Assembly (NCBI GenBank): GCA_027186245.1
Contig: CP114484.1
Span: forward strand, 10,674,001 to 10,738,000
Length of the DNA: 64,000 bases
Reading direction: 5' to 3'
Source: Coriaria nepalensis
Taxonomy: Eukaryota; Streptophyta; Magnoliopsida; Cucurbitales; Coriariaceae
The notes beneath the pieces were generated by a model. That model was not told the DNA's origin, did not search any database, and saw nothing but the letters and a program-made list of their open reading frames with translations. Each line of letters begins with the position of its first letter. Position 1 is the stretch's first letter. Below, one piece after another: positions 1 to 10,526 of this stretch. A program made the position numbers and the translations under genes.

Positions 1-32
1 CACAAAGACCCCCCTATGGCCGCCTCCGCCAT
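1..32 (-). CDS. possible 5' end of an NLR-type gene (partial)
   Basis: Read on the minus strand, an ATG at 32 opens a frame MAEAAIGGSL that leaves the window after ten codons. Many plant CC-NBS-LRR proteins of the RPP13-like group begin with closely similar residues (MAEA, then GG, then small or hydrophobic residues). A TATA-like run lies upstream at 221-230, read on the minus strand. This is only ten codons, so the call is weak. A plus-strand frame open from 1 to 114 and ending in TGA overlaps it and could instead be the tail of another gene. Confidence 0.3.
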   Translation of the reverse strand, partial: MAEAAIGGSL

Positions 33-1680
33 AAAAGCTGATTCTGATTCGGGAGAGCTAACAAACTTGATCTGGGCATCTGCAAAACCTCGGTACTCAA
101 ATCTCTTCCTGAACTGACTCGACTTTTCTGATTCTTCTCGATTGTAGATTCAGTGTTTTGTCTAAGCGCATCTTAATTACACTATACTAAACCGAATCAG
201 TCCTTAGAATCTATCTATGTATATATATATTCAGTCAGAACTTTTTTTTATTTGTAAAACTCTCATCCTCGACCTACATAGTGTTCCACGGATGGTCAGA
301 GTATGTTTATGCTATTACAGTAGTAAATAAAGCCATCAATGGTTTTCAGGTATTCCTTGTGATTTACCCTTATTTCCTTATATAAATCCAACTTTCTATA
401 CCCATTATGATATTTTGAAGAAAGCATCAATGTGTTTGTTCTGTCGTTATCAGGTAGTTAATGACTTGACACATTCAGCGAACTTTATCCAAGCTTGTCT
501 TACTCATAAAGTAATAACATCATTCAACACGTTATTAGACCCGATGACCAATTTCAACAGTCCAGAAAACGCGTTTTAGTTTTGCTTCTAGATAAGTGAT
601 TGGTCCAAGATAAATTTCAGACTCGCATTGATCTTCAATCGACCCAAATAGACTTCAACTACCACATTGCTAGTCTTACTGTGACAATTTAACCTCATAT
701 TTTTTTGAAGTTACAGTTTTTTTTTAAGTTAATTATAAATTTGGTGAAAAAAAAAAAGCTCCAATTATAACTCTCAATAAAATATAAATGGCGACACCGA
801 CTCGATTTTAATAGAATAAACAGTTTTTATTTGAAGGTATTTTTTTTTCTCCATTTTATATGGGTGTGTATTTATTATATTTTTGAAGGAAATTTCAGTC
901 CGTCTCATTCTCATTTTAGATATTGACTAGAAATTAAAATATCGATCACGTTCTATTTTTGATAATAAATATTGAGAATAAAAATAAGAATAATATAAAT
1001 TTTTATTTTATTTCGTTCTTATTTTTTAATAACATTTTAAAAAAATAGTGAATTTATTTTTTAGTTATAATAATATAATTATAGTGGTGAAATACTTTTA
1101 CTTTTTATTTTTGTATAAATTTTTATTATTAATTTATGATTTTCTTGATAATTTTTTAAAATTATAAATATTATATGAGTTATAAAAAATTTAGATTATT
1201 ATATAAATTAAATAATTAGTAATAACTTAAAATAATATTGATCGGGAATTCCAGATCCTATTTTACCTGTACTGAAGGGGACTTTAAGGTTTCGATTTTG
1301 TTCCCAGATACTGAGATAACGGGAACGAGAACAGTATCACCCTATACGGTTCCTAAGGGAAAAAAAATATCTACTCTCAATTTTGCAAAAACAAATAATA
1401 ATTCTTAAATTTTAGAGTGATCCGTATATGAGCCGTCTTTCATAAATTTTTGTTAATCAGCTCAATAAGTAAATAAATAAAATGAATGATTTTTTTATTT
1501 TTTATTTTTTTGTGTGTGTGTAAAAGATATGAAGCTTGTGATTTACCTATCCGCAACTCACTTGTGAAAGTTTCTAAATTGAGAAATTTTCTCTTCTAAA
1601 TTTTATGTTTTATTCTAAGAAGGAAAAATATTAAATAAAAGCAGGCCGAAATTTTTAACCGCGAGGCGGCTTGGTAATAC
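33..1680. other. intergenic, AT-rich, no gene seen
   Basis: The first 200 bases may be 5' leader and promoter of the minus-strand frame at the left edge. From about 700 to 1650 the sequence is poly-A/T rich with no long reading frame. A less AT-biased patch near 1240-1360 does not resemble any element I recognise. Confidence 0.6.
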
Positions 1681-1842
1681 TTCTGGACCGAAGTAGCCCC
1701 TAAATAAGACCGCAAAACTATTACTAGCGTGGTTTCAATAACTACTACCTCCCCAGAGCAGAAAGGGTCAAGGCCTCTCTCGCGATCTCCGTCGACAAAT
1801 CCAAATAGAATCTTGATCGGTTTCGAAAGTCTAAAAGTTTCT

Positions 1843-1851
1843 AAACCCTAA
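1843..1851 (+). promoter_or_regulatory. telo-box AAACCCTAA in a 5' leader
   Basis: The motif lies 54 bases before the ATG of the TPR gene, in a purine-rich leader. Such motifs are common near transcription starts of housekeeping plant genes. Similar motifs precede the MYB gene (23780-23790) and KIN-4C (39238-39247, on the minus strand). Confidence 0.4.
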
Positions 1852-1904
1852 TTCACAGAAATAAAATCCAAGAGGAAGAAGAAGAGATCTACTAAGGTAG
1901 AAAG

Positions 1905-2540
1905 ATGGTGTGGGATATCCTTCTACAAGTAGGCCTACTCCTCATAGCAGTATTCATGTTCCTGGCTATGCACAACATTCCTCAAAAGCTCTATACCAAG
2001 TTTCGCTTCCGTAACACATCCAGCATCCAAGCCAAGCGCAACTTCGTCCAAGGCGCTCAGATCCTCGCTCGAGCCAGATCCGCCAAGTCTGCCTCCGCGG
2101 CTTCTCTATTAGCCAAGCAAGCGCTCGAGCAAGCCGAGAAAGCCATCTCGCTCGACCCTAAGGACGCGGCCTATCACATCCTGAAAGCTTTAGCTTTCGA
2201 TCTACAGGGATTCAGAACCTCCGCTATTGAATCTCTCGACATCGCTCTCTCTCCACTCACCGCAAAATCGCTCAGCGATGGTGAGCGAAGCGACGCGCTT
2301 TTCAAGCGGGCTGAGGTGAAGATGGCGATCAGTAAGAGAGGACGAGTTGACTCGGCCATGGCGGATTTGACTGAGGCGTTGGCGATGAGTCGTGAAAACG
2401 GTAAGGCGTTATGTTTGATGGGAGAGTGCTACGAGGTTAAGGAGATGATAGAGGAGGCAAGGAAATCGTATGAGGAAGCTCTGAGGGTCAATCCGAAATT
2501 GTCTGCCGCCGGGGCGGCGCTGGAACGGTTAGCTTCCTGA
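1905..2540 (+). CDS. TPR-repeat protein with N-terminal membrane anchor
   Basis: This is a single-exon gene of 211 residues. Residues about 5-23 are a hydrophobic segment (ILLQVGLLLIAVFMFLAMH), probably a signal anchor, followed by a basic stretch. Residues about 66-205 hold TPR-like helix pairs with the usual A-Y/A-L pattern, such as AEKAISLDPKDAAYHILKA and ARKSYEEALRVNPKLSAA. The leader before the ATG is rich in AAGAAG and carries a telo-box. TPR proteins are scaffolds for protein-protein contacts, so a membrane-anchored adaptor role is an inference. I know similar uncharacterised plant TPR proteins but no gene name. Codon use and the clean frame suggest a functional gene. Confidence 0.85.
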   Translation: MVWDILLQVGLLLIAVFMFLAMHNIPQKLYTKFRFRNTSSIQAKRNFVQGAQILARARSAKSASAASLLAKQALEQAEKAISLDPKDAAYHILKALAFDLQGFRTSAIESLDIALSPLTAKSLSDGERSDALFKRAEVKMAISKRGRVDSAMADLTEALAMSRENGKALCLMGECYEVKEMIEEARKSYEEALRVNPKLSAAGAALERLAS

Positions 2541-3306
2541 TTCAAGATTGGGAATATTCTGTTTTGATCGAATATCATGCGGTATCAAACTGAAGTTTGG
2601 ATCTAAACTGGAGTTGAGTCTGCCACTACTGCTCGTGTTTCTGTATTGTAGATTATAATATATGAAGGTTGAGAGCTTATCGAGTTTAAAGCAAAATTTG
2701 TTAGTTTGAGCTGAAATTTTCATCTCAAACCGAAATTCTGCCCCTCACTCAATCGTAGTAAAACATTAGTATCTGATGCAATGCAAATTGCTTGTTGCGT
2801 TGTTGCTGCACTCGTATCCACTAAATAACGTCGCTAAAATTTACAACAATATTTTCGTGGATTATCTGGAAAACCAAACGTAGTATGTATTCCTATTGGT
2901 GTTATTATCATTTTTTTTCTAAGAGATTTTTGTATATATGGCCACACGTGACGCATCATGAGTAGCCACATGATATATCAAACTTTAAACAGTGATGGGA
3001 TATCAAATTCTAGCACATCGTGAGTGGCCTAATAACATATCAAACCTCATTTGATATGTCACGTGAACTTGATAAATTTTTGATATGCTATTGACCGTAC
3101 ATGCAAGAATTTTTTTTTTTTTTTTAAATTTTATTGTAATGAGATAATTACACCCATTAATACACGCCAAATGAAGATAATGTAGCACACGTTTTAAATT
3201 ACTAAAACAATTTAAAGGCTTACGAATGTTTGTACATAAAATGAAGTATCAAGTGCGACTGTTCTTTAGTACAAACCGGGCTCAGAAAGAACACACAAAA
3301 GGGTGA
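2541..3306. other. intergenic; 3' ends of two convergent genes, small hairpin
   Basis: This holds the 3' flanks of the TPR gene and the convergent RabGGTase gene. At 3035-3059 there is a perfect 10-bp inverted repeat (ACATATCAAA, 5-base loop), and related degenerate GATAT/ATATC words lie on either side (2970-3090). It may be a short miniature-element remnant. No gene is seen. Confidence 0.5.
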
Positions 3307-6300
3307 TCAATGTAGTTCTATACCATCGAGTAGCTTAAGCAAGGGGGCAACCTTGGTCAAGAATGACACAAAATTTTCATCTGATATTACATTGCCCGCT
3401 ATATCTAATTGTGTTAAGCTCAAGTCTTTAAATACCAAATAAGCTTCCCAATAATTTGTCACATTCACACCATCAGACACTAGTTCTTTAAAGTTGGAAT
3501 CAATAACTTCACTATGAGACAAAGGAGAATAACAGAGATACCTTGTCGTGTCGATTGAATGTGAACCAATCTCATTGTATGAGATATTCAATACCTTTAA
3601 TGACTTCAATGGCCTCAGAGGATCTAATGCAGTGAAACTGCTGAATTTATTGTTACTAAGATTTAAGCAAGAGAGGAGCTGCATAGCCTGTAATCCTGTC
3701 CAAAACAACCCAACATAAGACAATCCTTGAAACAAAATCAATGCTTATCCCTCGCTAAAAGCTAAGATGCCTATGAAGTTGAGAAAATGGACTTGGCCCT
3801 AGCAGTTCACGAACAGATTTGTCTGGCTGTCTAGATTTATTAGAAACAGTAGTGACGTGTCAAAAAAGAACTAACCTTTTGACCAAGTGCAGCAAAATCT
3901 GTGGGGTTTTATTTTCTTTATTTTTTCCCTTCGGGAGAAAGATTTCAAGTGCATATAAAGCATGGATGTTCTGGACTTGTAAGAGAAGACAGGAGCCAGT
4001 TCGGATACAACAGCAATGTAAGAGATTTATATACAAGTTCAGAAAGTTTACCTTCAATTGATTTAAGTTCGTTGTGGCTGAGGTCCAGCATTTGGACCCA
4101 CAACAATTTCTCAACTGACCCTATCCGCGATATTGATAAATTATTGAGACGTAGACAGATAGTATTACAAGTATTTGATGAACACGATTCTCCATACTGA
4201 TAGCAGTGTTTCAATATACACTCCCTAGTGGAAATTATCTGTAAAATCACCAAATAATTTGAAATCCTACCTTTGAGTAAGTGTGGCAATTAATAGAGAA
4301 AAATAAAGCAATTAGAGAATAAATAGGGAGATTGAATAAAATGCAGCTATGAGAAGTTCGTAACTTTATTATTCGTCATAAATTTGTAGATCAGAAATCT
4401 GATTCACATAATTCAGAGGTTTGAGGAAGAAAAGTTTCTTAACACTTAATAACCAAAAAAGGAAGATTACCTGCTGCAGTAAAACTAAACTGTGTTCTTC
4501 CTTGTAGTAATGAAGATGTGATGATTCCAGCTTCATCAAGTCTTCATACAGTTTAAGAACTTCTTCAGAGTGGGACACATTGTTAGCATGCGGTGACAAT
4601 ATTGAATCGTGAGCCGTCAATAATCTTGCAAGAGTAAGCTTTCCAATTTTACTACAAAATTAAGCAACGGTCATGAAAAATCATGGAAGAACTCCAAGGC
4701 AGTAAACTATGAGTTATAACTGCCATCTAGTATTTCAGAATTACCAGTTAATTTCTAATAATAGTTCCCGGAAAAGAGCTATTTCATTAGATATAGTCTG
4801 GGCACGCCACTTAGAAGTTGATAACCCATGATCATCCTCTATAGATAGTTGGTCAAAACATATACTTGGGCTCGAGTCCTGTACATGTGGTCTACATATG
4901 GAAAATCGTTCATCATTCCAAACAATCCCACCTCCATCCTGTAGTCCAGCAGGTTTTGTTTCAATAGGCTGCATGCAAACTTTGAAGGTAAAACAAGTTT
5001 CATGGATATAGGGATGACCGCATGAAGAAATGATTCCTTGAGAATGTCCAAGGCTAACTTTGACTGGACAAGCCTCAGAAGAATGGAGCTCTCCACCAGA
5101 AAAACTTAGATGGGTAACCCAAACTTGGGCAATCTTGGAGTTACTTTGCGAAAGAGGTTTCCAAATGAGATCTCTATTTATGATCATTATAGATTCAACT
5201 GTCACTGTGGAAGAGTTTACTCCTTCAACAGCTTGATCAAAATAAAGAACAAGAGGAAATGTTCCCGATTCGAAGGAAGAACAATCAAAAGAAGACAAGG
5301 CATGATCATCCAGGTGCCTGGTTACATTATGACCGTGAGCGGGCCAAGAAGAAACAAGTCGAGGGGAATAATGTTTAATTGTTTGATCGAGAAGCCACAG
5401 ATGGTAAAACCAACCACTTTGATCATCTGGATCTGTGAAAAGTGCTTGATGAACAAGCTCAAACTCCTCACTTAACACCTTTTCTTTAGGGGTAAAGCCT
5501 TGAACCTTTTTGTTCAGCAGATTAGACAGAAGTACACTGCAAATGAACACATGAAAAGTCAGAACCATACCCATGATTACCCCACAAGTTTGACCACTTA
5601 GAAATTCAAGGGTTTAAGAGTAATTTGTGAGATCTTTAGCTTACATGTTGCTTGCATGTATGCAATCCAACACCACATAAGACATTGTTGTAGTTCAACG
5701 GAAATTAATCCCGAAAACGCCCTAAAACTCATAAGCAAATTGACAAAATTTTATATTCTTTTCGAAGTTCACCCTAGAGGAAAATAGACTCAAGATGCTA
5801 ATTAAAACTACGTAGAAAACTTGATACTATGAATACCCATACCTGCGATTGTGCCACGCTGAATAATTGCTGAAATTGCTATTTATCATATCTGTTGTAT
5901 AATTTAATTCATCCTCCTCCGATCTTTTCATCAATGCTGCCACAAATCTGGAGAAAAAAAATTGTACAGGGAAATTCTAACATGTGAACTTAGAAAAATG
6001 AACAGACAAGTTAGGCTGGAAATCCACCTCCGGTAACCCCATGCATTGAAATTCCGAGAATCAGCCTTCTGCAACCGATCCAGAAGTCGTAATTCATTAT
6101 CGATAGAAGAATGTCCCTTGCTCAGAACCCACTTTCGATGATACCAAGCCCCATAGGACTTAAAGTTCTGCTTCAAAGCATTCTCCACCTACCAAAACCA
6201 ATTCAACATAGTTAAATCGCAGTATCCACAAACATCAGAGTTGCATGTCCAATGTTTAATCAGAAAAAAGATTGACCGAAAGATAAATTATAATAGTAAC

Positions 6301-6879
6301 AATCCTCCAAACAACTGAACAAAATTAGCATAATAGTCACAATCAAGGACTAGCCAGTCCAACCATTTCAACAGTTCAGCAAGAGAAATCAATCTGTTCC
6401 CGATTCGAAAACCGATCGATTTCATTTTCCTTCCGTGATTTCCAAACACAAACAAGTTAAGCAGGAGGAGATAAAATTTGCAAGGATCATAAAAACCGCA
6501 CCACTCTGAGTTCGTCATTGAGAATCTCATTGACCGAATCAGGATCATCGGATTCAGACCGAGTCAGAGATTGTTGAACGGTGAGCTTCCTAAAGTTCCA
6601 AGCGGTGTACGACTCCGGATTGATCTCCAGAAGCTTGGCGCTTACCTCTAGAGCTTCCTTCGTATAACTGCAACAAATTTCTTTACATGAAATCGAGCGA
6701 ACAAAGAAGCTAGACAAGTGTTTGGATCGCGAGAAAAGAAAGAGAGAGAGAAGTATCCAATACATCTTGGAATGGTGGTTGGAGAGGAGCTGAGATTGGA
6801 GAGAACGTAGCTTCAGAGCTTTGGCGGCTAAAGCTCCCTCATCTTCAGGTTTTTGAGGTACGCGAGGGCGCCCGTGCAT
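3307..6879 (-). CDS. RGTA1: Rab geranylgeranyltransferase alpha subunit with C-terminal LRRs
   Basis: The alpha subunit partners the beta subunit and Rab escort protein to attach geranylgeranyl groups to the C-terminal cysteines of Rab GTPases in the cytosol. Eight exons join in frame to 698 residues: 6764-6879, 6502-6667, 6028-6188, 5843-5947, 4745-5536, 4471-4651, 4052-4238 and 3307-3695. The start MHGRPR is the plant family's usual N-terminus. PPTA repeats are visible as AWNFRKL, AWYHRKWVL, AWGYRRF, AWHNRSVLL and GWFYHLWLL. The large exon 5 carries the insert domain. Exons 7-8 encode leucine-rich repeats (LRLNNLSISRI, LDLSHNEL, LNLSNNKF, LNISYNEI, LDIAGNVI). Length is close to the Arabidopsis protein, and no lesions are seen. 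The TPR gene is convergent downstream. Confidence 0.95.
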
Positions 6880-7149
6880 TTTCAGTTATTTTCAGATTTC
6901 TGTCAAGAGAGAAGGGTTGAGAGGCAAATGAGTTCTACTATTTCCATGCTGAGCTATATAAACCTGAGACATCTGCACAGGAGCCAGAAAAAAAAAAAAA
7001 ACCAACTAAGGGACTAAAAATATATTAAATAAAAATTAAGTGGGTAGAAATAGATTTTCACCTAATATTTATTTTAAACTGGGATCTTTAGCTAATTAAC
7101 ACCAAATACTTTTTTTTGTCAAAAGTCCCCTTCCTCACCTTTCCTTTCA

Positions 7150-9720
7150 TCATTTCCATCATTTCCCAAAAAACGCATTTTTTATCGTTCAACCAAAAAA
7201 TCAAATTTCATTTTCCTCCATTTTCATTCAAGAATTTCCTCTTTTTTCATTCAAAAATCAAACTCATTTTTCCTTATTTTTCGTTTAAAAAAAAGTTTTA
7301 TGCTCCATTTTTATTTGCTATCCATTATGGAGACTAGTTTTTCAGTTTAAAACATTTGCACATATATTTTAGATTGGTTATAGATGATATAAAATTATAA
7401 TATATATATATATTATAAAATTAGATTATTAGAGTTTTTAATAGAATTTATAAATACCTCAATTATAATTATATAACTCGAGATAAAAACTCGTGAAGTT
7501 GACCGAGTAATATTGAGTTTTTGTCTGAAATATTGAGTTTCAGTCTGAAATCCTTATTTATATATTTCGGGCTGGTTCCATATATTATAAAATTATTCTT
7601 AAAAAATATATATCACAAAATAGACTCTTGCAATTTTTTTTAATAGTCTAAAAATACATAAATCAGAGTTATATATATAAATTGACATAAAAATTCTTGA
7701 AGTTGACTAAATTTTTTAGTTTTGGTCCAAAATATTGATTTCAGACTAATCCAATCCAAAATCTTTGTCAATATATTTTGAACTAGTTTCAAATATTATA
7801 AAATTATAAATATATATATATATATACCATAAAACTAGTCAGACTTATATATAACCCGATATAAAAATTCTTGAAATTGACTAAATATTGAGTTTTAGTT
7901 TAAAATTTTGAATTATAGTCTAAAATCTTTGTTCATATATTTCTGACAGGTTCTAGATGCTATAAATTATTTAAAAAATATATCATAAAACCAGATTCTT
8001 AGAGTTTCATAGAGTTCAGAAACATTTCAATTGAAGTTATTTAACCTGAGATAAAAATTCTTGAAGTTGATTGAATAATGTTGAGTTTTTGTTCAAAATG
8101 TTGATTTCAGACTGGTTCCAGTTTAAAGTTTAGGTTTTAGTGTTTAAAATGTATGATTTAGGGTTTACAGTTTCAAGTTTATGGTTTAGGGTTTAAGCTA
8201 TATGGATTAGGATTTAAATGCTTAAAGCTAAACCCTAAACTCTAAACCCTAAAACCTAGACCTTAGATCCTAAATACAAAATCTGAAACCTTAAGCTTAA
8301 ACTATAAACCCTCAATATTAAATTATACATAAATCTTAAACTCTAAATCTTAAATCCTAATCCATACACCTTAAACCCTAAGCTATAAATCCTAGCTCCA
8401 TACACCTTAAACCCTAAGCCCTAAATCCTAGCTCCATACACCTTAAACTTTAATCCATACACCTTAAGGTTTAAGGTTCATGTTTAGGATTTATGTGTAA
8501 GGTTTAAAGTCTAAGTTTAAGGTCTAAGGTTTATGTTTAGGATTTAAGTTTAATTTTTTAAGTCTAAGTTTACAGAAAAATAAAAAACACACCTTATTGT
8601 TCTAGTCTGAAATCATGATTTCGGACTGTTTGTTCAGTATTGGTCAAAATATTGTTTTGTTTATTTATTTTTTAGGTTTATGGTTTAAGTTTAAGATCTA
8701 AAATCTAAGTTTAAGGATTAAAGTATAGATTTAAGATTTTAAGTATAAGGTTTAAAGTTTTAAGTATAGGGTTTAAGGTTTAAAGTTTTAAGTATAATGT
8801 TTAAAGTTTTAAGTCTATATTTAAGGTTTATATTTAGGGTTTAAATTTAAAGTTTAAGATTAAGATTTAAGGTTTGTTTTTAGTAGGGTCTGATATATAT
8901 ATATATAAAAGAAAAAAAAGGAAACCCAATTTCGATTAGTCTGAAATATGTCGCAGTCTGAAATCATAATTCCGGACCATGATTTCAAACTGGGAAAGTA
9001 GACTAAGATTATTTAGTCAACTTCAATAATTTGTTATCTCGTCTTATATAACTATGATTAAAGTGTTATTGGGCTTTATGGAAATATCTAAAAGTTTAAT
9101 TTTACGATATATATATATTAATGATTTTATAATGTTGTTGTTGGACCGTAAAGCCTAGTCTGAAATAATTGTCCTGGTCCAAAATCTTAGTCCGAAATAG
9201 TTTAGTCAACTTCAAAAATTTTTTATCTCGAGTTGTATAACTCCGGTTGAGGTATTCCTAAACTTTATAGAAAGTTCTAAAAGTTCAGTTTTATGATATA
9301 TATATATTATAATTTTATAGCATTCGGAAGCGATTTGAAATGTCTAGACAAAGATCACAGACTGGACCGAAAACTTAAGTTATTCAATCAATTTCAAAAA
9401 TTTTATCTCGGATTATATAACTCTGATTGAGGTGTTCCTAGACTGTATAGAAACTTTTAAGAATATAGTTTTATGATACATTTTAAAATAATTTTATAAT
9501 ATTTGAAACCAGTATGAAATATATCGACAAAAATTTTGAACTGGACTAGTATGAAATTTAGTCCATAATCATGATTTAGAACTAGAAAACCAGTCTCCAT
9601 GATCGGCGGCAGACGAAATGGAGTAGAAAATAATTTTTTGAACAAAAAAAGAGAAAAATAGAATTCCATTTTTGAATGAAAATGGAACAAAAATGAAAAT
9701 CATTTTTTGTAAGGAGGCAT
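7150..9720. mobile_element. fold-back element with long inverted arms, non-coding
   Basis: The two ends are imperfect inverted copies. CCATTTTCATTCAAGAAT at about 7220 matches the reverse complement of the sequence near 9672, and ATGGAGACTAGTTTT at about 7326 matches the reverse complement near 9590. Inside the left arm a unit of roughly 180-200 bp recurs about four times (anchor TTGAAGTTGACT near 7495, 7695, 7875 and 8062). The right arm carries about three copies in the opposite orientation (anchor AGTCAACTTCAA near 9015, 9202 and 9388). The core (8110-8900) is telomere-like. No transposase is encoded. The shape fits a non-autonomous fold-back or Mutator-like element with long terminal inverted repeats. 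Exact ends and target-site duplication could not be fixed by eye. Confidence 0.7.
8110..8890. repeat. degenerate telomere-like TTTAGGG/CCCTAAA array, orientation switches
   Basis: Variants of TTTAGGG run on the plus strand at 8110-8225. They switch to CCCTAAA variants at 8226-8465, then return to TTTAGG-type words at 8466-8570 and 8665-8890. Within the CCCTAAA block a longer unit containing CCTAGCTCCATACACCTTAA is repeated about three times (8390-8465). The array is the centre of the fold-back element and is too degenerate to be a recent telomere. Confidence 0.65.
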
Positions 9721-9797
9721 GTTCGTTGGTTCATGGAGATTTCGGACTTGGGCCCTACCCAGCTCCACCCTTACCATGGGCTCCCATGGGCTCCACC

Positions 9798-9872
9798 CCT
9801 TTTTTTATTAGTTGAGATTTAGTGCGTACTAAATACTATTTTTATTAGTTGAGATTCAGTGCATGCTAAATA
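9798..9872. repeat. tandem duplication of about 37 bp
   Basis: ATTAGTTGAGATTTAGTGC, followed by a variable base or two and CTAAATACTAT, occurs twice head to tail. It lies just outside the fold-back element. The rest of 9721-10526 is AT-rich and holds only the 3' flank of HYL1. Confidence 0.5.
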
Positions 9873-10526
9873 CTATGCCTACTATGTATGTGGAGATTCT
9901 AGCCATTTATTTCTTAGCCAATAACAAAAAACGCATCATATCAACTCATTTTTCAGTTATCGGGTCATTATTAGCCTAGAAGTTAAAAATAAGTGGATGA
10001 CTGATGTGGCGCCTATTTGGCCCTCGGATGTATCTCTTCTCTTCGAAAGTATAATAGACATGATATTTAGTAGCCATTGAATCTCTACTATGTTATTGTG
10101 CATAATGCGATGGTTAATGTAATATATTGAAGAGATTTTGTGATTGTATTGAAATTTGATCAATTAATCTATGTGTAAGTGTCGTATTAAAATTGGAAAA
10201 TGGTATTAATATATTTAAATTCGTAATTATTGTTTTTTTAATTTGTAGGTAAAGAAGATTGGACTAACTCCCAAAATCGTGATCAAAGGCAACCATTCGG
10301 AAAAGATATAAAGCATACGGAAATGACATTGTAATACATAAATTTATAAATGAAGGAAGCCAAATTATAGTACAGTGCAAGAAAACTAATGTTGAGATTC
10401 CAATAAAGTTGCTACATATGCTGTTGTGAACTCAGGAGACAAGCTAAGTATAAAATACTTGTCATATCAATATGAATGATGGTCTAAAACTCTTTTTTCT
10501 AATCTAGCAACCACTCCTCCTAACTA

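Noticed and set aside
1..114. Plus-strand open frame ending in RYSNLFLN and TGA
   Set aside because: It has no recognisable family, no visible splice acceptor within the window, and conflicts with the minus-strand MAEAAIGGSL start, which has a TATA-like run upstream. It remains possible.
4843..5475. Alternative plus- and minus-strand frames inside exon 5 of the RabGGTase gene
   Set aside because: They are antisense or out-of-frame shadows of a well-conserved coding exon.
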